The position numbers were made by a program, and so were the translations under genes. This document shows, one piece after another, positions 28,665 through 38,823 of a DNA stretch of 64,000 bases. The stretch's first letter is position 1. Every line of letters starts with the position of its first letter. The DNA lies in contig CAVPVQ010000006.1 of assembly GCA_963709185.1 (NCBI GenBank), positions 1 to 64,000 on the forward strand, written 5' to 3'. The notes below the pieces were generated by a model. That model was not told where the DNA came from. It was given only the letters and a program-made list of their open reading frames with translations, and searched no databases. The stretch is from Roseiarcus sp963709185. Lineage in GTDB: Bacteria; Pseudomonadota; Alphaproteobacteria; Rhizobiales; Beijerinckiaceae.

Positions 28665-29519
28665 TCAACCTTTGAGCGCTCCTGCCCTGAGGCCGCCCAG
28701 CACATAGCGCTGCCCGAAAGCCAGGATCACCCCTGCCGGTATGGCTGCGAAGACTACGGAAGCCAGTACCGGGCCCAGGAGACGGCGTAGGCGGTGAAAA
28801 ACTTGAGGATGCCCACGGTCAGCGGGGTGACACTGGTGCCGTTGGTGAGGGTAAATGCGTAGACGAAATCACCCCAGGCGAAAAGGAAAACAAACAAGCC
28901 TGCAGTGACAACGCCAGGTAGGCATATGGGCGCTATCACTGAGCGGAACGTGCGCCACTCGCCGGCGCCGTCCACGTAGGCGGCTTCCGAAAGCTCGACG
29001 GGTATTGACGCCATGAACGGCGCGCAGCACCAACACCGCGAAAGGCACACCATAGGTGGAGTCGGCGACTATCAAACCAACGATGTTGTTGATGAGGTGG
29101 AAGTGCCTGAAGAGGTTGTAGAAGGACAGGGTCAACGATATGCCGGGCACCATTTGGGTGACCAGAAGCACGATGATCGCCACAGAGGTGATCGCACGGC
29201 TCTTCAGGTAGCCGAGCTTCGTCAAACCATAGGCCGCGGGAAGCGCTACCGCAATGGACAAGACGACAGCGCCCAAGCTGATTATGAGGCTTGTGACGAC
29301 GCTGCCAGACTCGAACTTGATCGCCGAGCTGTAGTTGGACAACACGAAGTGTGACGGCCAAAGGCTCTGAGGGAGGGCCTGTACCGCACTCGAAGGCGCT
29401 AGAGAGGCCACGACGGTGAAGTAGACCGGAAGGAGCATCGCTGCCGTGATTGCCAGGCCCCCGAGAGGCAGCACCACGTGGCGGGCATAACGTTTCCAGA
29501 AGACCTTCAGATCACTCAC
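28665..29519 (-). CDS. CUT1 sugar ABC permease (MalG type), GH31-GH51 operon (frameshifted)
   Basis: Begins YARHVVLPLGGLAITAAMLL with six membrane segments. The frame breaks near 29020 just before the EAA loop (SEAAYVDGAGEWRTFRSVIA) and again near 28765, after which VLASVVFAAIPAGVILAFGQ and RYVLGGLRAGALKG end at TGA 28667-28665. Content is complete apart from the two frame changes. ATG 29519 overlaps the upstream permease stop by four bases. It works with the permease at 29516-30445 and the binding protein at 30619-31932. Confidence 0.78.
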
Positions 29520-30445
29520 GTGATCACCGCCTCACGCCGCGTTTCTCTGATGTAGAAGAAGGCAACGATCAAGCAGAAGATCAACAACATGTTACCTACG
29601 GCCGCGCCTTGGCCGAACTCGAAATCGGTGAAGGCGAGCTGGTAAGCCCAAGTCGACATTAGCTGGGAGCCGTTGTCCGGGCCGCCGTTGGTGAGCACAA
29701 CGACGAGATCGAAAGTCTTAACTGTGTAGATGATGCCCAGCATCAGCACTATGAGAGCCACCGGGCGGAGCAGCGGAGCGGTCACGAAGCGGAACCGTTG
29801 CCAGTGGCCGGCCCCGTCAAGGGCGGCCGCCTCTTGAAGTTCTTTCGGTATGTCCTGCAGGCCAGAGTACAGCAGCAGGGCGTTGAACGGGATCCCGATC
29901 CAGATATTGGTCAGAATGATCACGAACATCGCCTTAAACGCTGAATCGAACCAAAAGAGCGGTGCGTGGATGATGTGAAAGGAGCGCAGCACTTCGTCGA
30001 CTATCCCGCCCTGGGACTGGAACATTATCGAAACGATGGTGCCGCTAGCTATCGGCGGGAATAGCCACGGGATGATGATTAGGCTCCGGAGGAGCCCGGA
30101 GAGGAAGAAGCGGCGGTTGAAGTAGCACGCGATCCCGAAGCCGATGCTGAACTGGAACACGAGGGAAAGCACCAAGAAAATAGCCGAGTTCATTAGGGCC
30201 GTCCGGGTGGTCGGGTCGTCTATCTCGACCTTGTAGTTCTGGAGCCCAATAAATGCCCCGCTCCCTTTTAAGACCGCCTCGAAGCCGAAGTTCTCGAGGC
30301 TCATCATGAGCCCATAAATGAGGGGGTACACGAAGAAGATCAGCACATAGACGATTGAGGGTACTACGAACGCGAGCAGCATCAAGTGCCGCCGGTGCAT
30401 GCGTAGCCAACCCGCAGCAGAAGAAGTGCCGTCGCTTCGGCTCAC
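29516..30445 (-). CDS. CUT1 sugar ABC permease (MalF type), GH31-GH51 operon
   Basis: 309 residues, intact, GTG start 30445. Six membrane segments (first: HLMLLAFVVPSIVYVLIFFV), periplasmic loop before SAIFLVLSLVFQFSIGFGIA, and EAA loop LQEAAALDGAGHWQRFRFVT. It is not a close relative of cassettes A and B, so this importer probably has another substrate. A 173-bp gap with a hairpin separates it from the binding-protein gene. Confidence 0.92.
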   Translation of the reverse strand: MSRSDGTSSAAGWLRMHRRHLMLLAFVVPSIVYVLIFFVYPLIYGLMMSLENFGFEAVLKGSGAFIGLQNYKVEIDDPTTRTALMNSAIFLVLSLVFQFSIGFGIACYFNRRFFLSGLLRSLIIIPWLFPPIASGTIVSIMFQSQGGIVDEVLRSFHIIHAPLFWFDSAFKAMFVIILTNIWIGIPFNALLLYSGLQDIPKELQEAAALDGAGHWQRFRFVTAPLLRPVALIVLMLGIIYTVKTFDLVVVLTNGGPDNGSQLMSTWAYQLAFTDFEFGQGAAVGNMLLIFCLIVAFFYIRETRREAVIT

Positions 30446-30506
30446 GGCGTCGTAACACGGAGGTCGATGGGCCCGACTGCCGCGGTTGGCCGGGCGGGCC
30501 TCGGCG

Positions 30507-30523
30507 GGCGCGTAAATCGCGCC
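30507..30523 (-). terminator. Intercistronic hairpin GGCGCG-n5-CGCGCC
   Basis: A short GC-only stem (30507-30512 with 30518-30523) around TAAAT, placed between the binding-protein stop and the permease start. Without a T-run it is better read as an mRNA 3'-end protecting or attenuating hairpin, as also seen at 18252 and 54185. Confidence 0.4.
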
Positions 30524-30618
30524 GACCTAGGCCCGCACCTGCCGGGTTGCCTCCGGCTGAGGGGGGGTGGCTCTTTCCGGGGCAAGTACCTGTTCACCTC
30601 TCTCTTAGCAGGAAGAAC

Positions 30619-31932
30619 CTAGGCGCCTGAGAGGATTGAGTTGACCTCTTGTTGGGCAGTCCCGAACGCCGCGGCCGGCGTTTGCTTTCCAATGAGAGAC
30701 GCTGCAATAGCATTGGCCACGGCTTGGTCGACCCTCGGGAAAGCGGTTCCAAGGGTTTCAGCCCGCACAAAACCGTGCTGGAGCTCCTGCTCGAAGGGCT
30801 GATAGAGCGGGTTGGCAGTCTTGGCCCAGATCGTGACCGCAGCCTTTACGGTGGGGATGTCCCCGGTGTTGGTGCCCAGAGCTGCGTCCACCGAGGGCTT
30901 TGCCATGTAGTTGAGCAGTTCCAGGGCCGCCTTTTCGGTCGCGGGATTGCTCTTCGGGACGGTCCAGATCTCGCCGCCGACCGGGCTCTGAACAACTTGG
31001 CCAGGGGTGTTGACGGGTATCTCCTCCACACCAAAGTTGAGGCCCTTGACAGCGGAGTCAGAAGTCAATTGCCAACACCCCATGATCTCCATCGCCGCCT
31101 TGTCGGTTATGAACTCCGAGTTGGGCTGCGACTGCGTCCAGGTGAGAGCGTCCTTGTCGACGGCGCCCTCCTTCCAGAGGTTGGTCCAGAGAGTCAGCGC
31201 AGCGACGGACTGTGGCGAGGTCAGGTGGGTCAGGCTCCCCCCGTTTGTCAGCAGGAAGGGGAGGAACTGCCAGGTGACGTTGTTGACAATGGGTTGGCCG
31301 GCCCAAGCGAGCCCGTAGTGCTGCGAGTTGGTCAGCGCTTTGGCGGCGGTCAGCAGTTGTGCCCAAGTCTTGGGCGGCTGGACGTGCGCCGCTGCCAGCA
31401 TGTCCTTGTTGTAGAACAAGGCGATCGTGTTGTCGTACAACGGGTAACCATAGACGCCACCGTTGACCTGAGCCTCGCCCTGTTGGGTGGGCTCTAGGTT
31501 CGGGAGGACTGTTGAGCCTAAGGTGCTCAGGTTGGTAAGGACACCGTACGATGCCAGGACCGGGAGATCGGGATTGTCGACCATAAGGATGTCAGGAAGC
31601 GTGTTGGAGGCGGCCTCGTCCACGATCTTGGTGAAGTACGAACCGTTCGGTGGCAGGTCTTCCCTTTTTATGATGATCCCGGGATGGGTCTTTTCGAAGC
31701 CGCTGAATATGGTGTTCATGTAGTTGTAGATAGGACCGTTGCTGGCATAACTGTCGTAATAGGACGTCTCAGTCAGCACGATCGGACTGGCCGCCGAGGC
31801 TTGCACCGCAGGCACACCTACCATGCCTACGACTGACCCAGCTGCCAACAGGGCCCGCGATGCGCGGCCCGATGTTTTATGCTTCCCCCCATGCGTGGCC
31901 TTGCCTGTCGATAGGTTGCTATTTTCGGTCAA
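30619..31932 (-). CDS. CUT1 sugar-binding protein, GH127/GH31/GH51 operon
   Basis: 437 residues, intact. TTG start 31932 behind a perfect AAGGAGG. The signal peptide is RALLAAGSVVGMVGVPAVQA with cleavage near ASA; no lipobox Cys. The mature protein has SPIVLTETSYYDSY, ILMVDNPDLPVLASYGVLTN, YGYPLYDNTIALFYNKDMLA, PKTWAQLLTAAKAL and GGEIWTVPKSNPATEKAALE, the usual family-1 SBP pattern. It lies 116 bp downstream of GH127. Given the linked arabinosidases and the alpha-xylosidase, an arabinose- or xylose-decorated oligosaccharide is the likely ligand. Confidence 0.9.
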   Translation of the reverse strand: MTENSNLSTGKATHGGKHKTSGRASRALLAAGSVVGMVGVPAVQASAASPIVLTETSYYDSYASNGPIYNYMNTIFSGFEKTHPGIIIKREDLPPNGSYFTKIVDEAASNTLPDILMVDNPDLPVLASYGVLTNLSTLGSTVLPNLEPTQQGEAQVNGGVYGYPLYDNTIALFYNKDMLAAAHVQPPKTWAQLLTAAKALTNSQHYGLAWAGQPIVNNVTWQFLPFLLTNGGSLTHLTSPQSVAALTLWTNLWKEGAVDKDALTWTQSQPNSEFITDKAAMEIMGCWQLTSDSAVKGLNFGVEEIPVNTPGQVVQSPVGGEIWTVPKSNPATEKAALELLNYMAKPSVDAALGTNTGDIPTVKAAVTIWAKTANPLYQPFEQELQHGFVRAETLGTAFPRVDQAVANAIAASLIGKQTPAAAFGTAQQEVNSILSGA

Positions 31933-32048
31933 TTTTTATCCTCCTTCTTTTGTCTCTGTTGTTGGTGAACTTGTGGGCACGTGTAGCGTGCCCACCTTTG
32001 ACGGGAGAACGGTCGTGCCAACCCTTTTGGGGCCAGAGCGAGGTGAAA

Positions 32049-34102
32049 CTACGTCTGTTCGTCCCCAGCTGGCCCGTGCTCTGGATAGGCACTTGGTACC
32101 CACACGCGCATTGCTCCGGAACTCCGGTTCCCGCGAGCAAAGTAGGGCACGAATGTGAGGGACAAGGCCCGGTGATATAGCTGCTCTTGCTGTCGTCCCC
32201 GTACAAGTTCTCAGCAATGTGGTCGACTCTTCTTCCAACTGCTTTTATAGCGACCTTGACGTAGCCCTCCAGGGACGTAGGCACAACGCCAACAGCTTCG
32301 AGCGGATTGGTCGTGTCCAGGGCGACGTCTTCAACAGTCGTGCCCTTTTCGAGGTCGTCCGCTTCGATGCAGTACACCAGGGGGCCACGCTGGACGGCGA
32401 CGCTGCCTCGCACGGCATCTACTTTCCAATGTGGCCTGAGTACTGTGGTGCGCATCGAGTGAACCACCTCAACGCGGTCACCGGGGCTCCACCGTCGTCT
32501 AATCTTCAGGTACGAGCCGTCCCTCTGAGCCTGGACCGGGAGCCCGTCTACCGTTACTCGAGTATCTTCGCGCCGGGCCCAGTCCGGGAGGCGTGCTGAC
32601 AGTTCCCAGGGTTCCGTGGAGGTGCAGCCCTTGACCTCTACGTTCGTTGTCCCGTCCCAGGGGTGACCGCTGTGGACGGTCAGGTCGACCGTCCCCCCAG
32701 GGACGGTGGTCGACACTGTCCCGCTGAAAGGCATCTGAAGCTGCAAGCCCGACGGGTCCCGAGTGCACAAGTAGGCGTTTATGCTGGCCACCAATCGTGC
32801 CAGGTTGGGTGGGCAGCAAGCACACTGGTACCATCCCAGACGCTGGACAGGCGCGTCCTCATCGGCGCCATCGTGACCGGTCCGCAGGTGCAAAGTATTT
32901 GAGTAGTAGAACTCGGTCCCCTGTCGAGAGACGGACCCCGCGATGGTGTTCCAGAGCACCTGCTCCATCGCATCGGCATAACGTGCCCGGCCCGTAGCCA
33001 GCAGTAGCCGCCAGTTCCACTGGAAGCTTGCGATCGCAGCGCAGGTCTCTCCGTATGCCCGGTCGCTCGGTAGCTCGTACGGATCCCCGATCGCCTCGTC
33101 GCGGTGGCGCGAACCGTGCGCACCTGTGACGTAGGTCTTTGTCCGGAACAGGTCTTCCCAAATCGTCTCGGACGCCCCCAGCAGTTCGCTGTCTTGGCTC
33201 TCCACTCCTACGTCCACGACGCCCGCCTGGAAATAGAGCTCACGAACAGCGTGACCTGTGGCGGACGTTCGCTGCCGGACCGGGGCGTGGTGCAAAAAGT
33301 ACGTCAGCGGGAAGCGGCCGGCACCCGAACCGACAGTGGGCAAGGCGACATCGGCTCGTCCGCGCAGGTCGACTTGCCGCCGGGCGAGCTGGAGCGCACG
33401 GCGGTCCCCGGTCAGGCGGTAGAACTCGACCAAGGCGGTCTCGACCTCGGGGTGGCCGCACACACCTACAAGACCACCGTCGCCGTCCTCGAGCGAGAAC
33501 GTTGTCAGCAGGTGCTCTACCAGCCTGGTCGATACATCGAGCAAGTTCGGGGAGCTACCAGTACGGCTACCAGCGACGGCCGCCTGAAGCAGGTGACCAG
33601 CACAGTAAAGCTCGTGCCCCCAGCGCAGGTCTTTCCACGCCTGCTTCGGGTGCAGCCCTTGGACCCAAGAATTGATGTAGCCGTCCTTACGCTGGGCACG
33701 CGCGACCAGGTCGCAGGCCTCGCCGACGAAGCTTGCTGTTTGGTCCGAGAGCGCTGCGGTACTGCTGGCCCAGGCCACCGCTTCCAGGACCTTGTAAATG
33801 TCTGAGTCCGAGAAAGGCATGCCTTCATGCGGCACATCGCTGTCGCCGCCAATAACAACACGTTGCAGGTTGCGCATCGCGCCCGAGTTGTGAAGTTGCT
33901 CTATGCAGTGAGGAACGGTCTGCGTGCCGTTGCGCCGCTGCCAAGAACCGAGCTCGGAGCCCGCGGCAAGCACGACCTCCCCCATCCCTAATGGTGAAAA
34001 GCGACCGATGGCAGTGCCCGTCGGGCTGACCGGCCCCCTACGCGGCTCGCTGGGCGCTGAGCGCGCGACTATCCCATCCGGCGCAACATGGCTTGTCCCC
34101 AT
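32049..34102 (-). CDS. GH127 beta-L-arabinofuranosidase (frameshift near the C terminus)
   Basis: About 680 residues. The (alpha/alpha)6 barrel carries the zinc-thiolate site of GH127: Glu and Cys in AYGETCAAIASFQWNWRLLL and the adjacent Cys pair in WYQCACCPPNLARL, one being the nucleophile. Other landmarks are DSDIYKVLEAVAW, WGHELYCAGHLLQAAVA and VTGAHGSRHRDEAIGDPYEL. The expected tail (TFVPYFARGNRSSGAMRVWV, then PSAYPEHGPAG) is in another frame beyond about 32165 and stops at TAG 32051-32049; without the shift the frame would run to 31919 through non-homologous sequence. ATG 34102 follows GAGGGAC. First gene of the operon, divergent from LacI 34363. Confidence 0.88.
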
Positions 34103-34194
34103 AGTGTCCCTCTTCAGTACGCGACGACACCATCCGAGGTGCAACCCCGCCGACCACTAGCTGGCTGATCGGTCCCCTTCACTTCCTCGGCTGT

Positions 34195-34213
34195 CTGGGG
34201 AAACGCTACCTCA
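34195..34213. promoter_or_regulatory. Imperfect LacI-type site GGGGAAACGCTACCTCA
   Basis: Imperfect dyad centred on CG (GGAAACG/CTACC, about 8 of 12 symmetric positions) midway between the divergent GH127 (34102) and LacI (34363) starts. Its position is right for a repressor site; the symmetry is weak, so confidence is limited. Confidence 0.3.
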
Positions 34214-34362
34214 ATAAGGGACCGCCGTCAAGACATCGGCCAGAGATTTATTCAGTACCGCAGCGATATCACTCATGGGCTGCTCGGGAGGAGGCGCTTC
34301 CTCACTCTTGCCGCGAATGACGAACGTCCCTTAGGTCGCCTCGTCGTGTCTATGCTTATGTC

Positions 34363-35382
34363 GTGCAGGAGGGCCGACCTTCCACGCTCACCGAGGTGGC
34401 ACAACGGGCGGGCGTATCTCTGACCACCGCGTCCAAGGCGATCAACGGACGGGATCGGATCTCTGAGGTCACGAGAAAACGTGTCCTTCGAGCGGCCCGC
34501 GAGCTCTCCTACGCCCCCAACCTCGTAGCCAAGAGCTTGGCCAGCGGCCGGAGCAGCATCATCGGTGTTCTGCTCAGAGATCCCATGGTCCATCGCTTCG
34601 CAATGCCCATAGTGATCGGCGCCGAGTCTGTGCTCGAGCAGCGCAAGCTCTCGGCCATAATCGCTGACGCCCGAGGAGTTGTCGACCGCCTGGCTGGCCT
34701 GGCGTCGATGCTCCGCCAGCGCAACGTCGAGGGGCTGCTCATCGTCGGCGACAACCAAGGTCAGACTCCCTCGATAACCGCGTCCGCCAAGATCCCGTGC
34801 GTTTACGTTCACGGGCCAACTACGAACCCAAGGGATGTCGTACACCTCGTGGACGACTTCGGGGGTGGGGTCTCCATCGTCAACCACCTGGTCGAGCTGG
34901 GCCGACGCCGCATCGCCCACATCACTGGCCCTAAGTACTCGCCAGCGGTCCAACAGCGGGCTCTCGGGGTCGGCCGGGCCCTCGACGAGCATGGCCTGGA
35001 GCTGACAGGGGAAGTCAGGTACGGCCTCTGGTCGCAACGGTGGGCCCGTCAGACGGCGCATGAGGTCTTGGCCGCCAACCCCAAGCTCGATGCCATTGCG
35101 TGTGGCTCCGACCAGATTGCCGCCGCCGTAGTCGAGACAATAATTGCCTCCGGCCTCAAGGTCCCAGACGATATCGCCATTACTGGGTACGACAACTGGG
35201 CGGTCTTCGCAGAGGAGACGGACCCCGCTTTGACTACCTTTGACATGAACCTCGAACAACTGGGGGCGGCCGCCGTAAGTGACCTTTTCGCCGTGATCAA
35301 TGGCGCAAGGGTAGGAGGTGGTACCCGCCACCACGAAGGGACCTTGGTAGTAAGGGGGTCGACCGATCCCCGTCGGTCCTAG
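34363..35382 (+). CDS. LacI-family sugar regulator of the GH127-GH51 operon
   Basis: 339 residues, intact, GTG start 34363. HTH LTEVAQRAGVSLTTASKAIN with hinge LSYAPNLVAKSLASGRS; effector domain with IIGVLLRDPMVHRFAMPIVI, RRRIAHITGPKYSPAVQQRA, AIACGSDQIAAAVVETIIAS and DIAITGYDNWAVFAEETDPA. It is transcribed away from GH127 across a 260-bp shared promoter region, the usual arrangement for a local repressor released by an imported sugar. The gene ends 102 bp from the convergent cassette B permease. Confidence 0.92.
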   Translation: MQEGRPSTLTEVAQRAGVSLTTASKAINGRDRISEVTRKRVLRAARELSYAPNLVAKSLASGRSSIIGVLLRDPMVHRFAMPIVIGAESVLEQRKLSAIIADARGVVDRLAGLASMLRQRNVEGLLIVGDNQGQTPSITASAKIPCVYVHGPTTNPRDVVHLVDDFGGGVSIVNHLVELGRRRIAHITGPKYSPAVQQRALGVGRALDEHGLELTGEVRYGLWSQRWARQTAHEVLAANPKLDAIACGSDQIAAAVVETIIASGLKVPDDIAITGYDNWAVFAEETDPALTTFDMNLEQLGAAAVSDLFAVINGARVGGGTRHHEGTLVVRGSTDPRRS

Positions 35383-35484
35383 CAAGCATTGCCCCAGGTT
35401 TCGTGGTTCATCCTCGCACCTAAATCTCATCGCTCGGTGTCAACCCTGTGCGCGCCGCCAAGAGGACCCGAGCACGCTCCTTAC

Positions 35485-36447
35485 TCACTGCTTAGTTGCA
35501 CCAGCCAGCATCCCTGTGACCAGCGCTCGCTGCGCGAAGAAGAAAATGATGAAGACCGGGGCAATCGCCACGAGCGTGGCCATCGCCAGCTCGGGCCGCT
35601 GTACCGGGCTCGAGCCTCCCATGAGCGGGTTGAAGGCCGACGTGGCGGAAAGCAGGTAATCGAGCCCGACGGGGAGCGGGTACTGCTTGTCGTCATAGAA
35701 CATCACGAACGGCAGGAAGAAATTGGTCCAGTCAGCTACGAAGGCGAAGAACCCGACGAGCGCCACTATCGGTCGGGCCAGAGGCAACGCCACGTGGCGG
35801 AACACCCCCCACTCGTTGCAGCCATCGACTCGGGCCGCAGCCATGAGCTCCTTGGGGATCGCTGATGAGAAGAAAATGTAGGAAAGATAGACCCCGAACG
35901 GGAAGAAGCCAAACGGCAGGACCACCGACCAAGCCGAGTTCGAAAGATGTAAGAGGTTCATCTCCAGGAAGAGCGGGAGCACGAGAGCGCTAAAAGGCAT
36001 GATCATCACGATCAGGGTGATGCTGAGGAGCACTCTCCGGCCGATGAACTGCGTCAGTGCCAACCCGTAACCCGCCGGGACCGCGCAGCCCAAGGCCAAG
36101 AGTACTCCGCCTACGGAGTACCGGGCGGAGTTCCATAACCACCTCAGCAGCTCGTGAGCCTGGAAGGCGTACATCGCGTCCCATGTCCGCAGGAAGCTGT
36201 GCAAGGACCCGAACGCCATCGGGTTCTCGTAGACCAGCTGGTGGTCAGTCTTGGTGGGCGCGAGAAGTACCCAGATCACTGGGACGATGAAAAAGGCCGT
36301 GAAGGCGAGCATCACTATCCACCATGCGAGCCTTGCCCCGGCACGGCGGCTCAGGAGTGGGCGACGACGACGGAGCCCGGCCGTGGTACTCAACGATGCA
36401 CGAGCTGCTGCCTCTCTTGCCAACGGTTGCGTAGTTGCGTGAGCCAT
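35485..36447 (-). CDS. CUT1 sugar ABC permease (MalG type), cassette B
   Basis: 320 residues, intact. The same sequence landmarks as 9356-10321 are found at the same positions: WIVMLAFTAFFIVPVIWVLL, FLRTWDAMYAFQAHELLRWL, PFGFFPFGVYLSYIFFSSAI, EAA loop AARVDGCNEWGVFRHVALPL and QRALVTGMLAGATK. Inner-membrane subunit of the cassette B importer. ATG 36447. No ATPase gene nearby. Confidence 0.92.
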   Translation of the reverse strand: MAHATTQPLAREAAARASLSTTAGLRRRRPLLSRRAGARLAWWIVMLAFTAFFIVPVIWVLLAPTKTDHQLVYENPMAFGSLHSFLRTWDAMYAFQAHELLRWLWNSARYSVGGVLLALGCAVPAGYGLALTQFIGRRVLLSITLIVMIMPFSALVLPLFLEMNLLHLSNSAWSVVLPFGFFPFGVYLSYIFFSSAIPKELMAAARVDGCNEWGVFRHVALPLARPIVALVGFFAFVADWTNFFLPFVMFYDDKQYPLPVGLDYLLSATSAFNPLMGGSSPVQRPELAMATLVAIAPVFIIFFFAQRALVTGMLAGATKQ

Positions 36448-36463
36448 AAGGGTTTTCGCGCCT

Positions 36464-37387
36464 CTAGTCGATCTCGAACATCTTGGAGCGGAAGACGAGC
36501 AGACTGGCTGCCATCAAGCAGACGATCAGGAGGTCGACCGAAACCGCGGCGGCGTAGTTGAAGTTATCGTTCTGGGTGGCGAAGTAATAGGCCAGCTGGT
36601 TGGGTGACCACGAGCTGCCGACCATGCCTTGGCTGGCAAGATTAACAAGCTGAGGTTCAACGAAGAGCTGCGTCCCGGCCGCGAAGGCAAGGATCAACAT
36701 GAACACGACCCACCTCTTGATCAAAGGGAGCTTGACACGAACAGCGATCTGCCAGGCGTTGGCGCCGTCGATCTTGGCCGAGTCGATCACTTCGTCAGAG
36801 ATGTTGTTGAGGGCCCCGTTCATCACCACGATCCAGCCGCCCGCGCCAGTCCAGAAAGCGATCACCGCGAAGATGGGGGGCAAGTGCGGGGTGTAGATCG
36901 TTTGAGCCAGGCTGGAGAAGTGGAACAAGGAGAGCGCGAAGTGCCAAGGGCTGACAGGGGGGTCGAGCATGAAGCACCAGACCAGGACGCTCGCCGAACC
37001 GACGAGCGCACCTGGAAGATAGAACAGGAAACGGAAAAAGGGGGTCGCCCGTTTTACCCCGCCGTGCAGCAAGAGCGCGAGGAACAGCACCAGGACTACT
37101 AGGAGGACGAGCCAGATCACCAAGTAGATCCCGACGTGCTCCATAGCCGGCAGGAACCGGAAGTCCCGGCCGGTGGCAAAGAAATTGGACAGTCCGGCCC
37201 AATGGCCGCCTGTTTTGGTGAAGGCCAGGTAAAGGGCATAGGCCGTCGGTACGACCCCGAAGAGCAGGAGCAGCACTATGTACAGGGCCACGAACGCGTA
37301 GCCGGCGCGTTGGCGGCCACCAACCCGCCCGCGTCCGGCGCCGCTTTGGGCTCGCACCGGGACGGGCAGGCTGGTGGTGACGCTCAC
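36464..37387 (-). CDS. CUT1 sugar ABC permease (MalF type), cassette B
   Basis: About 307 residues. GTG 37387 is chosen by comparison with cassette A (both then begin with a short tail containing RAQSxAGR); an upstream ATG at 37459 would overlap the binding-protein gene. Six membrane segments, first YAFVALYIVLLLLFGVVPTA; EAA loop DSAKIDGANAWQIAVRVKLP. Like its paralogue it starts about 10 bases after the binding-protein stop, with little ribosome site of its own, so coupling is likely. Confidence 0.88.
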   Translation of the reverse strand: MSVTTSLPVPVRAQSGAGRGRVGGRQRAGYAFVALYIVLLLLFGVVPTAYALYLAFTKTGGHWAGLSNFFATGRDFRFLPAMEHVGIYLVIWLVLLVVLVLFLALLLHGGVKRATPFFRFLFYLPGALVGSASVLVWCFMLDPPVSPWHFALSLFHFSSLAQTIYTPHLPPIFAVIAFWTGAGGWIVVMNGALNNISDEVIDSAKIDGANAWQIAVRVKLPLIKRWVVFMLILAFAAGTQLFVEPQLVNLASQGMVGSSWSPNQLAYYFATQNDNFNYAAAVSVDLLIVCLMAASLLVFRSKMFEID

Positions 37388-37397
37388 CTCAGGAGAG

Positions 37398-38757
37398 CTA
37401 CGGCTTGGTGACGACTTGGAAGCCGTCACTTTGTGCGTAGTCCGAGATCTGAGCCGCAAAACCAGGTAGTTGGGATGAGAAGCTCTGGCCCGCTGTCAGG
37501 TTGGGCAGGACGGTGCTGGCCCATATGCCATATACGTCCCAAGGCGTCTCTGCCCAGCCGGGCCACACCTCGTTAGCCGCTGTGGCGAAATGCAGGCGCC
37601 AGGGGAGTGGCCCAAAACCCGCTCGCGTCTTGCGCGGCGATCCACGATTTCGCAGCTGGTACGTACCCGGGGTAGCCCGCCGAGAGGTCCTGCACCGCCG
37701 TCGAAGTGGCCAGCCCGACGAGCACCTTCGCGACGGCCTGTGGGTCCGAGGCGTGGGACGACATGATCCAAAGCCCACCGCCCACGTCTCCCGTCCAGGC
37801 CTTGGGGCTGCCGGCCCATTGCAGCGGGGGGTACGCGGCGATCGTGCCCTTGGCGGCGTTCAGGCCAGTGGGAGTGTCGAATATGGCCCCTGAGTACCAC
37901 GCCGGACCGACCATCATAAGCACCTTGCCGGTGTACTGCTTCGGGAAGGTGCTGGCAAAGACGTAGGTCGTCGAGAGCGCACCAGCCTTCAGCAGCGGGT
38001 CGAGCAATGCGCCCATCCCGGTGCAATGAGGGTCGTTCGGGTTGTCGAGCAGCTTGAACTGGTTGAGCTCGTCGTTGACCGGGCACTGGGCCGCCTGGAG
38101 GTAGATGGAGTCGTCAAACGAGTCGCCGATCGAACCAATGACATAGCCGGGGTGGTTCTTGGCCACGTCCAGGCCGATCGCCTGCCACTGCTGCCAGGTT
38201 GTTGGGACGGTATAGCCCCACTGGTGCATCAGCGGCACGTTGACCCAGAGCACATCGAAGGCGAGGTCGTTTCGCAGGCACTCGAGTTTGCCGCCGATCA
38301 TGCACGGGGCCAGCGCACCCTTCGCGTAATTCTTGATGATCGAGTTCGAGACAAGCCCCTGGTTGAGCACGGCCGGGAAATCAAACGGCGCGACGCCGAG
38401 CTTTTGGACGTCGTTTGCCTCCGCAGAAAAGATGATGTCCGGCCACCCGTGGCCAACCCGGTTGGCCAGCGCAACCTTGCTCTCGATGCTCCCATCGCCG
38501 TTGGCGCCGGCGTCGCCAAGCTCGATGTCGAGCTTGACCCCTGGGTGGGCCTTTTCGTAGGCCTTGACCATCGGAAGGCGCAGACTGTCGACCAAGACTG
38601 TGATCGGCGCTGAGCTTGCCTGGGCTGGGGCCGCACTGGTGATGTTGGTACCGATCGTAGCCATCGACACGGCCAGCCCGGTTGCCGCGATGGTATTGAA
38701 CAAGCGGCGCGACCGGCCCAGCAGGTCACGGCGCGGTGAGATTGAGTTGTCTTTCAT
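37398..38757 (-). CDS. CUT1 sugar-binding protein, cassette B (one frameshift)
   Basis: About 450 residues from ATG 38757 after a perfect AAGGAGGAC. Signal peptide RRLFNTIAATGLAVSMATIG, then VLVDSLRLPMVKAYEKAHPG, RVGHGWPDIIFSAEANDVQK, ECLRNDLAFDVLWVNVPLMH and PTTWQQWQAIGLDVAKNHPG, all shared with cassette A. The last ~60 residues (WPGWAETPWDVYGIW and beyond) are in another frame after a break near 37590. The deletion of one base would fuse the frames. The ligand is probably close to that of cassette A. Confidence 0.85.
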
Positions 38758-38823
38758 TGTCCTCCTTATTTGGATGGTTAGTTGGGTGGTCAAGGGTTCG
38801 AGCGTCCTCGAAGGTCGAGGCGG

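Noticed and set aside
30649..31497. Plus-strand frame opposite the binding protein
   Set aside because: Shadow of the SBP gene with no start signal or family match.
34214..34333. TAAGGGAC / GTCCCTTA pair as a regulator loop
   Set aside because: Eight-base arms about 105 bp apart are easily found by chance; no third copy supports it.
34273..35430. 385-codon minus-strand frame over the LacI gene
   Set aside because: Antisense of an intact LacI with clear HTH.
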